A stretch of DNA of 64,000 nucleotides, from contig CALKNK010000016.1 in assembly GCA_938091165.1 (NCBI GenBank), positions 124,001 to 188,000 on the forward strand, given 5' to 3'. The position numbers and the translations under genes are program-made. The notes beneath the pieces were generated by a model. The model saw only the letters and a list, made by a program, of their open reading frames with translations, had not been told where the DNA came from and did not search any database. Source of the stretch: an uncultured Ilumatobacter sp. Lineage in GTDB: Bacteria; Actinomycetota; Acidimicrobiia; Acidimicrobiales; Ilumatobacteraceae. Below, piece after piece: positions 7,111 to 14,250 of this stretch (within the stretch, counting starts at the first letter, position 1; the number at the start of each line of letters is the position of its first letter).

Positions 7111-8297
7111 TGTCAGGCGGCCGAAGGGTCGCCGTCACTGGCCTGGGTGTCGTTGCTCCGGCCGGCATCGGGACTATTAATTTTTGGGAAGGGCTGATCG
7201 GCCCGGCCGCTCCGGTTGGTCAGACCATCGTGTTTGACCATTGGGACGGTTCTCCGTACTTCGACGGGCCCAAGCAGGCAAGGCGGGCTGATCGCGTCGA
7301 GCAGTTCGCGCTCGCCGCAGCAGGCGAAGCCTTTGACCAGGCCGGCGGTGTTGATGCCGTCGGCGCGGACCCGGGGCGGTTTGGCACCATCTTTGCCACC
7401 GGCATCGGAGGATTACATACTCTTGAAGAGCAGGTCGGCGTTCACAACGAGAAAGGTCCGCGGCGAGTATCGCCGTTCCTCGTCCCGATGATGATGGCCA
7501 ACGCTCCCGGAGCGTCTATTTCGATGCGCTACGGCCTGAAGGGGCAAAGCGAAACTGTTGTCACCGCCTGCGCAGCTGGCAGCCACGCGATTAACTACGC
7601 AGCGCGCCTCATCAAGTGGGGCGTTCTTGATGCTGCGGTCACAGGCGGCTGCGAGTCGGCCGGAACACCAACCGGAATTGCTGGCTTCGCTAATATGACG
7701 GCACTGTCATCCGCTGGTGTCAGCCGGCCGTTTGACGTTGATCGGGATGGCTTTGTTATGGGCGAGGGTGGCGCAGTGCTCATTCTTGAAGAATGGTCAG
7801 CGGCCAAAGCTCGTGGAGCCAACATCCTCGGTGAGATCCTCGGCGGGGCAAGCAACGCCGACGCACATCACATCACCGCTCCGGCGCCCGGTGGCGTCGG
7901 CGCAATTAGATGCATCGAGCTGGCACTTGCCGAATCAGGACTTGCCGCCGCCGACGTCATGCAGGTCAATGCACACGGCACGTCCACTCCACTAAACGAC
8001 GCCGCCGAGGCTGCGGCAATCACTCAGGTCTTCGGTCCTCAAGCTGTTCCAGTCACGTCGACCAAGGGCATCACTGGCCATGCTCTCGGCGCAGCAGGAG
8101 CGCTTGAGGCAGCCGCTGCACTGCTTTCGATTCAGAACGGGGCGATTCCGCCGACGGCAAACACCGTTAATGTCGACCCTGAAATGGACATCGATCTCGT
8201 GTTTGGCGCAGCCCGTGCATGGCAACCGGGTCCAGTGCTCAGCACGAACTTCGGTTTTGGTGGCCACAATGGTGCCGTCGTTATCGCTCCGGCCTGA
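7110..8297 (+). CDS. fabF: Beta-ketoacyl-ACP synthase II
   Basis: 395 residues of the condensing-enzyme family (KAS I/II). FabF elongates acyl-ACP with malonyl-ACP. The Cys-His-His triad is visible: Cys154 in T-A-C-A-A-G-S-H, His289 in N-A-H-G-T-S-T-P-L-N-D and His324 in T-G-H-A-L-G-A-A-G, with Lys319 just before. The gatekeeper loop near the C-terminus reads N-F-G-F-G-G-H-N, as usual. It is translationally coupled to acpP and is the last gene of the operon; fabZ lies just beyond in the opposite direction. Confidence 0.94.
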   Translation: MSGGRRVAVTGLGVVAPAGIGTINFWEGLIGPAAPVGQTIVFDHWDGSPYFDGPKQARRADRVEQFALAAAGEAFDQAGGVDAVGADPGRFGTIFATGIGGLHTLEEQVGVHNEKGPRRVSPFLVPMMMANAPGASISMRYGLKGQSETVVTACAAGSHAINYAARLIKWGVLDAAVTGGCESAGTPTGIAGFANMTALSSAGVSRPFDVDRDGFVMGEGGAVLILEEWSAAKARGANILGEILGGASNADAHHITAPAPGGVGAIRCIELALAESGLAAADVMQVNAHGTSTPLNDAAEAAAITQVFGPQAVPVTSTKGITGHALGAAGALEAAAALLSIQNGAIPPTANTVNVDPEMDIDLVFGAARAWQPGPVLSTNFGFGGHNGAVVIAPA

Positions 8298-8328
8298 GCG
8301 GTTGATCGGCGTACGGTCACGCGTGAGC

Positions 8329-8757
8329 TCAGCGGTCAGCAAAGACGAACATCAAGTCGCAACTGGTAGCTAGTTCGCCATTGACCTTCGCTGTACCGCT
8401 GCCTTTGCCCGCTCGAGCTGACATCCGACCAAGCTCGACCACGATCTCTAACTCGTCACCCGGCAAGACCTGACGGCGGAATCGCGCTTTGTCGAGACCA
8501 CCAAATAACGGCAGCTTGTTTTTGAAGTCGGGGTGGGCCAGTACGGCGCATGCGCCGACCTGGGCAATCGACTCACACATAAGAACGCCCGGCAGCGTTG
8601 GCCGGCCCGGAAAGTGTCCCGGGAAGAAGTACTCCTCTCCGGTCAAGCGCCAGACCCCTCTTGCCGACACACCCGGCTCTAGGGCAGTTAGCTCATCGAT
8701 AAGCAAGAACGGCGGACGGTGCGGAAGCAGATCGATCGGCGCAGGCAACGAACTCAT
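8329..8757 (-). CDS. fabZ: 3-hydroxyacyl-ACP dehydratase
   Basis: 142 residues with the hot-dog fold signature of FabZ: L-P-H-R-P-P-F-L-L-I-D at the N-terminus, then F-P-G-H-F-P-G-R-P-T-L-P-G-V-L-M-x-E-S-I-A-Q. Catalytic residues are His48 and Glu62. It dehydrates 3-hydroxyacyl-ACP, the elongation step not covered by the neighbouring operon. It converges on fabF with a 31-bp gap. The upstream fasciclin gene is on the same strand, but a strong hairpin at 8784-8823 separates them, so fabZ is likely to have its own expression control. No enoyl reductase gene is in the window. Confidence 0.93.
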   Translation of the reverse strand: MSSLPAPIDLLPHRPPFLLIDELTALEPGVSARGVWRLTGEEYFFPGHFPGRPTLPGVLMCESIAQVGACAVLAHPDFKNKLPLFGGLDKARFRRQVLPGDELEIVVELGRMSARAGKGSGTAKVNGELATSCDLMFVFADR

Positions 8758-8783
8758 CTACTCATCTTTGCTCAGACGCGTGG

Positions 8784-8823
8784 CGCCGCCGGTGATCGAA
8801 CCGTAGCTCGTTCACCGGCGGCG
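8784..8823 (-). terminator. Strong 12-bp inverted repeat between the fasciclin gene and fabZ
   Basis: CGCCGCCGGTGA (8784-8795) is perfectly complementary to the segment 8812-8823, with a 16-nt loop. It follows the fasciclin stop on the minus strand by about 30 nt and precedes fabZ. There is no U-tract after it, so it may be a processing or partial termination hairpin rather than a classical terminator. Confidence 0.55.
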
Positions 8824-8853
8824 TTGTGCAGAAGGAATTATTTTTCTTAGGAC

Positions 8854-9423
8854 TCAGCTCAGGAGTGTGCCGGGATCGATGCTCGGCGGGACGAGCACAG
8901 CGTCGATGACGTGGATGACGCCGTTACTGGCCTCGACGTCAACAGTGATGACGTTCGCACCATTCACGGTCACACCGTTGTCGTCGGCGACAAGTTCAAT
9001 CTCTTCTCCCTGCAACGTGCCCACAGCGCCAGTCGCCACGTCGGACGACGGAACCTCGGCACCAAGAACGTGATACGTCAACACCGCAACAAGTGCAGCC
9101 TCATTTTCCGGCAGCAGCAGAGCGTCAACGAGTCCTGCAGGCAGTGCTGCAAATGCCTCATCAGTCGGAGCAAAGACCGTGAACGGACCTTCGCCCGACA
9201 AAGTCTCGGCAAGACCAGCGGCAGAAACTGCAGCCACGAGCGTATCGAACGTTCCAGCACCGACAGCGACGTCGACAATCGTGCCAACCTCAGCTTGTTC
9301 TGCGACGGACTCTGCTTCAGTCGTTGCGACATCGGCATCATTGCCGTCGCTGCCGCAAGCCGTTAGGGCCAGAACACCAGTGACGAGACCTGCTGCAAGG
9401 CGAGTAGTGGATTTGCGCTTCAT
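8854..9423 (-). CDS. Fasciclin-domain lipoprotein
   Basis: 189 residues: a signal peptide with positively charged start (M-K-R-K), a hydrophobic core and lipobox L-T-A-C with Cys23, a short Ala/Glu/Asp-rich linker, then one fasciclin (FAS1) domain at roughly residues 48-182. FAS1 landmarks are T-L-V-A-A-V-x-A-A-G-L, F-T-V-F-A-P-T-D-E-A-F-A-A-L-P, Y-H-V-L-G-A-E-V and the C-terminal N-G-V-I-H-V-I-D-A-V-L-V-P. Such proteins are cell-surface adhesion modules. The AAGGAG ribosome binding site is well placed before the ATG. No adhesion partner is encoded nearby. Confidence 0.9.
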   Translation of the reverse strand: MKRKSTTRLAAGLVTGVLALTACGSDGNDADVATTEAESVAEQAEVGTIVDVAVGAGTFDTLVAAVSAAGLAETLSGEGPFTVFAPTDEAFAALPAGLVDALLLPENEAALVAVLTYHVLGAEVPSSDVATGAVGTLQGEEIELVADDNGVTVNGANVITVDVEASNGVIHVIDAVLVPPSIDPGTLLS

Positions 9424-9537
9424 TTGGGGGGACTCCTTGAGAGAGATGAATGCTTTTGTTCACGCCGCTTGTGCGACATTGATCTCTCTACGACGCCCGA
9501 TGAATCCCGGATGAAGATTCTTCAAGAAACTTTGGAT

Positions 9538-11022
9538 TCAGTCGTCGCCGTGGGAGTGGTCGCCATGATTCGCCTGGTCCCCCATCCAGCCCGGCGGATA
9601 CGTCAACGACAACTCCGCCGCTGTCGGCGTGCGTTTCACTCGGGCTGCGTCAGGCAACTCAGCCATGATTGCTTTCATGATCCGTTTGGTATCGGCGTCA
9701 ACCGACCTGCCCTTCAGTTCAACTGGCGCGCCGACGCTGATCCGTACGGTGGGAGGGTCGGTGAGGTTCAGCACCTTCGGGCCACGACGCGACCGCGGCC
9801 ACACATTCTCCGTGCCCCACAGCCCGACCGGAATCACAGTGGCTTCTGATATCTGAGCGAGTTGAGCTGCGCCCCAACGTCCGGATAGCTGCGTCGTGAA
9901 AAATGCGGGACCGCGCGGAATGGTTCCCTCGGGCATCATCGCCACCATCTCACCGCCTTCAAGCGCGTCGAGTGCGGCTTGAAGCGGCTTGTTCGAACCT
10001 GTTCCCCGATCGACTCTGATGCCGCCCATTGCGGCTGCGATCTGTCCAACAACGGGAGCATCGAAGACTTCTTTTTTGCCTAGGAATCGGGCGGTCCGGC
10101 CGCTCTTGCCAATGATGATCGACATCGCAGAGACATCAAAGTAACTCCGGTGGTTGGCACACAGGATGACAGGGCCATCGGCGGGGATGTTCTCGACTCC
10201 ACTGATCTCGAACCGGGCATAGGGGTATGCGGCCGGCCGCGCCATTTGAAGCAAGAGTCGCTGCACCTCGAGGCCTGCTATAGGGACTTTGACGACGCCG
10301 GGCGACACGTCGAGGTTCATCGTGGGCCATCGGCGAGCTGCGGCCATCAGCACCATGCGTGGATCTGGGTTGACCACCACCGGGTTGCCGACTGCATCGA
10401 GCATCGGTGTGTCATACACGCTGTCGGAGTACGCGTAGCTAGAGGCGAGATCGGTATCGTGATAGCCGGCCCAAGCTGTAATGGCCTCGAGCTTGCCTGC
10501 AGACCAGACGAATGGCCCTTCGAGAGTTCCGTCGTAGGTTCCGTCATCTCGCACGCGATAGCGCGTCGCCACCACATCGTCGAGTCCAAGTCGGTCGGCA
10601 AATGGTTTGACAAGGTCATATGGCGTCGTGGTCGCAAGCACGATGGGCCGGCCAGCGGCACGATGCATGGCAAAGGCTGCGTGTGCGAATGGCTGCACCA
10701 TGGCGACTAAACGGTCAGCTACTTGTTCAGCGGCCGCACTGACCGCCGCCTGGGAGTGACCTGAGGCAAGCGTGACCGCTTGGCGTGCGAGGGCCATCGA
10801 CGGCAACGTCTCTCCGATCGTGTTGAAGAGACCAAAAAGCAATTTTTCTCCAGGAAATGGCTTCGACGACAAACCGGCCGAGCGCATGGCGTCGGCAAAG
10901 ACTTCCCCGGAGGCTCCAGCTAATATCGTGCGGTCCAGATCGAAAAACGCTGCGCCATTGTCGGCGTTAACCGCACCTCCCGCTGGCTTGTCGGGTTTAG
11001 TGCTGTTCGGGGATGCCGCCAC
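9538..11022 (-). CDS. HAD-IB hydrolase / 1-acylglycerol-3-phosphate acyltransferase fusion
   Basis: 494 residues in two domains. Residues 24-225 are a HAD-superfamily IB phosphatase with F-F-D-L-D-R-T (Asp28, Asp30), T-T-T-P-Y motif II and Y-S-D-S-x-x-D motif IV. Residues 265-460 are a PlsC-type acyltransferase with N-H-R-S-Y-F-D (His291 and Asp296 of HX4D) and the P-E-G-T phosphate-binding motif near 364. Such fusions occur in actinobacteria and are usually assigned to phospholipid assembly: the acyltransferase would make phosphatidic acid, and the phosphatase substrate is unknown. The GTG start at 11022 is preceded by TAGAGT at 7 nt, a leaderless signature. A His-rich tail (H-G-D-H-S-H) ends the protein. 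Confidence 0.88.
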   Translation of the reverse strand: MAASPNSTKPDKPAGGAVNADNGAAFFDLDRTILAGASGEVFADAMRSAGLSSKPFPGEKLLFGLFNTIGETLPSMALARQAVTLASGHSQAAVSAAAEQVADRLVAMVQPFAHAAFAMHRAAGRPIVLATTTPYDLVKPFADRLGLDDVVATRYRVRDDGTYDGTLEGPFVWSAGKLEAITAWAGYHDTDLASSYAYSDSVYDTPMLDAVGNPVVVNPDPRMVLMAAARRWPTMNLDVSPGVVKVPIAGLEVQRLLLQMARPAAYPYARFEISGVENIPADGPVILCANHRSYFDVSAMSIIIGKSGRTARFLGKKEVFDAPVVGQIAAAMGGIRVDRGTGSNKPLQAALDALEGGEMVAMMPEGTIPRGPAFFTTQLSGRWGAAQLAQISEATVIPVGLWGTENVWPRSRRGPKVLNLTDPPTVRISVGAPVELKGRSVDADTKRIMKAIMAELPDAARVKRTPTAAELSLTYPPGWMGDQANHGDHSHGDD

Positions 11023-11029
11023 ATCCCCA

Positions 11030-11035
11030 ACTCTA
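11030..11035 (-). promoter_or_regulatory. Predicted -10 box (TAGAGT) of the HAD-PlsC gene
   Basis: On the minus strand TAGAGT ends 7 nt before the GTG at 11022; no ribosome binding site is seen, suggesting a leaderless transcript. Confidence 0.45.
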
Positions 11036-11070
11036 TGGTGGCGTGCGAGATAGGACCCGAAAAATGGGAA

Positions 11071-11094
11071 AGACCCGGATGGGGGTCCGGGTCT
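11071..11094. repeat. Perfect 9-bp inverted repeat between divergent genes
   Basis: AGACCCGGA (11071-11079) and TCCGGGTCT (11086-11094) flank a 6-nt loop. It sits upstream of both predicted promoters of the divergent HAD-PlsC and LysR genes, so it may be a protein-binding palindrome rather than a terminator. Read on the minus strand, a T-rich run follows it. Confidence 0.5.
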
Positions 11095-11231
11095 CTCAAC
11101 CTAGAAACATCCACTGTTGGGGGAACAGAGTTCGAATGTTTCACCGAGTGGAACATTGGGGGGTGTTCTCACGTCGAAATTGCTTTTATATTATGCACAT
11201 ACAGCGACAGATCTGCCAAGAAGATAACGAA

Positions 11232-11246
11232 GATATCTGATATCAT
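11232..11246 (+). promoter_or_regulatory. LysR-gene -10 box embedded in GATATC-T-GATATC
   Basis: Two GATATC hexamers separated by one base (11232-11244) overlap the -10 candidate TATCAT (11241-11246), which ends 8 nt before the ATG at 11255. This is the layout expected for an autorepressor site on a leaderless promoter. Confidence 0.45.
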
Positions 11247-11254
11247 TTTTTGCG

Positions 11255-12193
11255 ATGGATGTACGGCAGTTGTCTACCTTGGTCGCTGTTGCTGACCATG
11301 GCACGTTCTCAGCGGCAGCGCGAGCGCTATTCACCGTGCAATCAAACGTCTCCGCACACATTGCTCGACTCGAAAAAGAACTGGGAGTCACGCTGGTTGA
11401 TCGGCAGCAGGGCAAGCTCACTGATGAGGGGGCGCGCGTAGTCGAACGTGCACGGCGCGTTCTCAACGAAGTGGATGACATTGCGGCCGACGTTGCAAGT
11501 CGCGACGCTGACATCTCTGGCCAGACGCGCCTCGGCGTGATCGGTACCACTGCCCGCTGGTTGGTGCCTCAAATGCTCGGTCAGCTCGGCACTGAACACC
11601 CTGGAGTCCGCACCGTCATTCAGGAAGGCGCGACCTCGACGCTCATTCCCAACGTGCTGTCGGGTCATCTCAGCGCCGCACTTGTCCACCTTCCGATTGG
11701 CGACCCTGAACTGGTCATCGAGCCGCTCTTCGCTGAGGACCTCTTCCTGCTCGCCAGTTCGAGCCATCCCCTCGCAGCTCACGAGACCATTCCACTCCGT
11801 AACCTTGATCAGGTCCCACTTTTACTTCCCCCGATGGGTTCAGCGCTCCGCAAGGTGCTCGAACGTGCTGCGGCGGCGGCAGAAATTAGCTTGCGCGCCC
11901 AAGCAGAGATCGACGGTGCGCGTCTGCTGGCGTCGCTCGCCCTCGACGGCTTTGGCGCTGCCATTGTCCCCGCTACGGCGGTGCCTAATTGGCTCACCGG
12001 AGCGTTTCGGATGATCAGCGTGCCCGAACTCCCGCGGCGTGTCGTCGCTTTCGTCAGGCGTCGCCGGCCGGGCCCCAACGCGCCAACGCAGGCCACCCTC
12101 GAGGTGCTTCAGGCTCTTATTTCAGAGCGCGGCCACCTGCAACCCGGCGTGCACCCCGGCACCAGCGCAATCGGTCCCCTCCGAACCGATTGA
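11255..12193 (+). CDS. LysR-family transcriptional regulator
   Basis: 312 residues. The N-terminal winged helix-turn-helix (residues 1-60) carries the family pattern Q-L-S-T-L-V-A-V-A-D-H-G-T-F-S-A-A-A-R-A-L, Q-S-N-V-S-A-H-I-A-R-L-E-K-E-L-G and L-V-D-R-Q. Residues 90-290 form the periplasmic-binding-protein-like effector domain. The ligand is unknown. It is followed 80 bp downstream by the carboxyltransferase gene on the same strand, which may be its target, and is divergent from the HAD-PlsC gene. A GATATC-T-GATATC element overlaps its -10 box. Confidence 0.9.
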   Translation: MDVRQLSTLVAVADHGTFSAAARALFTVQSNVSAHIARLEKELGVTLVDRQQGKLTDEGARVVERARRVLNEVDDIAADVASRDADISGQTRLGVIGTTARWLVPQMLGQLGTEHPGVRTVIQEGATSTLIPNVLSGHLSAALVHLPIGDPELVIEPLFAEDLFLLASSSHPLAAHETIPLRNLDQVPLLLPPMGSALRKVLERAAAAAEISLRAQAEIDGARLLASLALDGFGAAIVPATAVPNWLTGAFRMISVPELPRRVVAFVRRRRPGPNAPTQATLEVLQALISERGHLQPGVHPGTSAIGPLRTD

Positions 12194-12260
12194 GTGTCGC
12201 CGATATTTCATCGACAAAACTCTTCAGGTACCGCAGACGAACCCCTGCAGCTTGGAGCTG

Positions 12261-12266
12261 TACTGT
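12261..12266 (+). promoter_or_regulatory. Predicted -10 box (TACTGT) of the carboxyltransferase gene
   Basis: TACTGT ends 7 nt before the ATG at 12274, again fitting a leaderless start. Confidence 0.45.
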
Positions 12267-12273
12267 CGGGGCA

Positions 12274-13638
12274 ATGACGGCAGCACCCCTGCAGGACTCA
12301 ACGTTCGCGATCTCACGACTGCGGCCATCGAAGGCACACGCCGACGTCCGCGAGTTCGGCCAACGCACTGTGGTGTGGGTCGAGTTCGAAGACTCGGATG
12401 AACTCATCCGCCTTACCTCGGGAACCTCGTCACTACTGGCTGCGTCGATCGACACTGCGCTCGATCAACGCATTCCTCTGGTGATCATGATGTCGTGCGC
12501 CGGTGCCGACATTGTCGAGGGCATTCCGGCACTGCACGGATGGGGTCTCGTGGCTGCTGCATTGACGCGCTGCTCAGGCCTCATCCCGACGGCGATTATC
12601 GTCGACGGACCAGCCGTGTCCGGACCCGCACTCCTATTGGGAATTGCCGACGTTGCCGTTATGACCGCCGATAGTTACGCCTTCGTGCAGGGCCCAACCA
12701 TGGTTGAGCAGTTCACGGGCGTCGGAATTGACATCGATGAACTCGGCGGCGCGACGAACCACGCTCGCCACACGGGCGTACCGTCCGCCGTTGTCTCAGA
12801 CCGGGCGACAGCAATCGAGACAGTGGAAACGATTCTGTCGTACCTGCCAAACCATGTTGATGAGGAACCGCCTCGCTGGCCAAACGAAGACCCACCGGAT
12901 CGACTCTGTCCCGAAGCTGGCAAGCAAATTCCCGAGTCCTCTACGGGTAGTTACGACGTTCGTCAGGTTGCTGCTGCGATTGCTGACGAAGACTCATTGT
13001 TCGAGTTGCGTGACCGTTGGGCAGCCAACGTCGTTACTGCCTTTGCGACTATCGATGGTCGCCCAGTCGGTATCGTTGCAAATCAGCCTATTTCACTGGC
13101 CGGCACGCTCGACATTCCGGCGTCACAAAAGTCGGCACGATTTGTTGCGTTCTGCGATGCGTTTAACGTACCGATCATCACGCTGGTCGATACACCCGGT
13201 TTTTACCCTGGCAAAGACCTTGAGTGGCGAGGCATGATTCGCCATGGCGCCCAGCTTGTGTATGCGTACGCCAGAGCAACGGTTCCTCGCATCTGTGTTA
13301 TCTTGCGCAAGAGCTACGGCGGTGCCTACATCGTGATGGACTCTAAGACGATGGGTAACGACCTCTGCTTGGCCTGGCCATGGGCCGAGATCGCCGTCAT
13401 GGGTGCCGGACAAGCTGCGGCGATTCTCGCGCGACGCTCAACCCCCGAAGAAAAGGCGGAGTTTGAGCGGGACTACACCGATCGCCTACTCAACCCTTAC
13501 GTCGCAGCTGAGCGGGGCTTCATAGACGCCGTCATTGATCCTGCTGATACGCGCGCCGAGATCTCGGCCGCTCTCGACGTGCTGCAGGACAAGCGCGAAA
13601 TGGTCGTCGAACGCAAGCACGGCAACACGCCGCTGTAG
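12274..13638 (+). CDS. Acyl-CoA carboxyltransferase-domain protein
   Basis: 454 residues with both crotonase-like halves of a biotin-dependent carboxyltransferase. The N-terminal half (about 1-200) includes A-G-A-D-I-V-E-G and G-P-A-V-S-G-P-A-L-L-L-G. The C-terminal half (about 240-450) includes G-R-P-V-G-I-V-A-N-Q-P, S-A-R-F-V-x-F-C-D-A-F, V-D-T-P-G-F-x-P-G, R-K-S-Y-G-G-A-Y-I-V-M and the catalytic-loop A-V-M-G-A-G-Q-A-A. Typical AccD5/PccB proteins are near 520 residues and have a longer N-terminus, so this is a short form. The family transfers a carboxyl group from carboxybiotin to an acyl-CoA. No biotin carboxylase or biotin carrier gene is adjacent. The start is fixed by the TANNNT box; longer in-frame starts overlap the lysR gene. 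Confidence 0.83.
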   Translation: MTAAPLQDSTFAISRLRPSKAHADVREFGQRTVVWVEFEDSDELIRLTSGTSSLLAASIDTALDQRIPLVIMMSCAGADIVEGIPALHGWGLVAAALTRCSGLIPTAIIVDGPAVSGPALLLGIADVAVMTADSYAFVQGPTMVEQFTGVGIDIDELGGATNHARHTGVPSAVVSDRATAIETVETILSYLPNHVDEEPPRWPNEDPPDRLCPEAGKQIPESSTGSYDVRQVAAAIADEDSLFELRDRWAANVVTAFATIDGRPVGIVANQPISLAGTLDIPASQKSARFVAFCDAFNVPIITLVDTPGFYPGKDLEWRGMIRHGAQLVYAYARATVPRICVILRKSYGGAYIVMDSKTMGNDLCLAWPWAEIAVMGAGQAAAILARRSTPEEKAEFERDYTDRLLNPYVAAERGFIDAVIDPADTRAEISAALDVLQDKREMVVERKHGNTPL

Positions 13639-14250
13639 CGCGCTGCGTCAGAACAGCAACCTGCCGATATCAGACAATGCCCAAATAACTGATAACCGGC
13701 ACCGAATTCTTCGACGCTGCGGGCTTCGAGCGGTCCGAGGCGTTGGCGCGCACATCGCCAAGAGTCGAGCATCTTACCTTGGCGGCGAACACGCGTCGAT
13801 GACGACGATCTCTGCCACCAACTCGGATTGCGATTAACTCGTCTCGCTGGTCGGTACCAGCTCACGCTTTTGCCGACAGCGACAATTACGCGCTGGCTAG
13901 CAGAGATACTCCGAAAACGTTCGGACTCGACCCCTAATGACGTCGACGGCGCAGTACCCATCCCGCCGCGTCACTTGGATGTGGAAGACACGTAGTTGTC
14001 ACCATCGTCAATCTGTCTCAACGGGGAATTCTTCCAATCCTTCGCCATATCAGACTCGCAGGTGTTTTCAATTTGGTCCCGCGATTCGTAACTGGCTCGC
14101 AGTCCCGTCAGGCGCAGGTCCTACCTACAGGTACGCAACGTCGGCTCACGGGTTGGGGCACTTGTTCCGACTGCGAGTATCTTGTAACGGCCGGGTGGAG
14201 CGAACCTCCGCCCGACAATTCATCATCGTTCGAGCCCGGAGGAAGCCACA
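13639..14250. other. 612-bp gene-free stretch upstream of gltA
   Basis: No intact gene. Two codon-like plus-strand stretches in different frames abut near 13800: one reads TEFFDAAGFERSEA and beyond to a stop at about 13802, the other DLCHQLGLRLTRLAGRY through to a stop near 13997. This could be a decayed gene, but I do not recognise it. The distal part holds the gltA leader hairpin and ribosome binding site. Confidence 0.35.
14192..14214 (+). promoter_or_regulatory. 9-bp hairpin in the gltA leader
   Basis: CGGGTGGAG (14192-14200) pairs along its whole length, with one G-T, with 14206-14214 across the 5-nt loop CGAAC. It ends 36 nt before the GTG start and 22 nt before the GGAGGA ribosome binding site. 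A weak -10 candidate TATCTT lies at 14178-14183, so the hairpin could sit at the 5' end of the mRNA and affect its stability. Confidence 0.45.

Noticed and set aside
9424..9537. Extra small gene between fasciclin and HAD-PlsC
   Set aside because: A short open frame exists but has no start signal and is antisense to the fasciclin leader.
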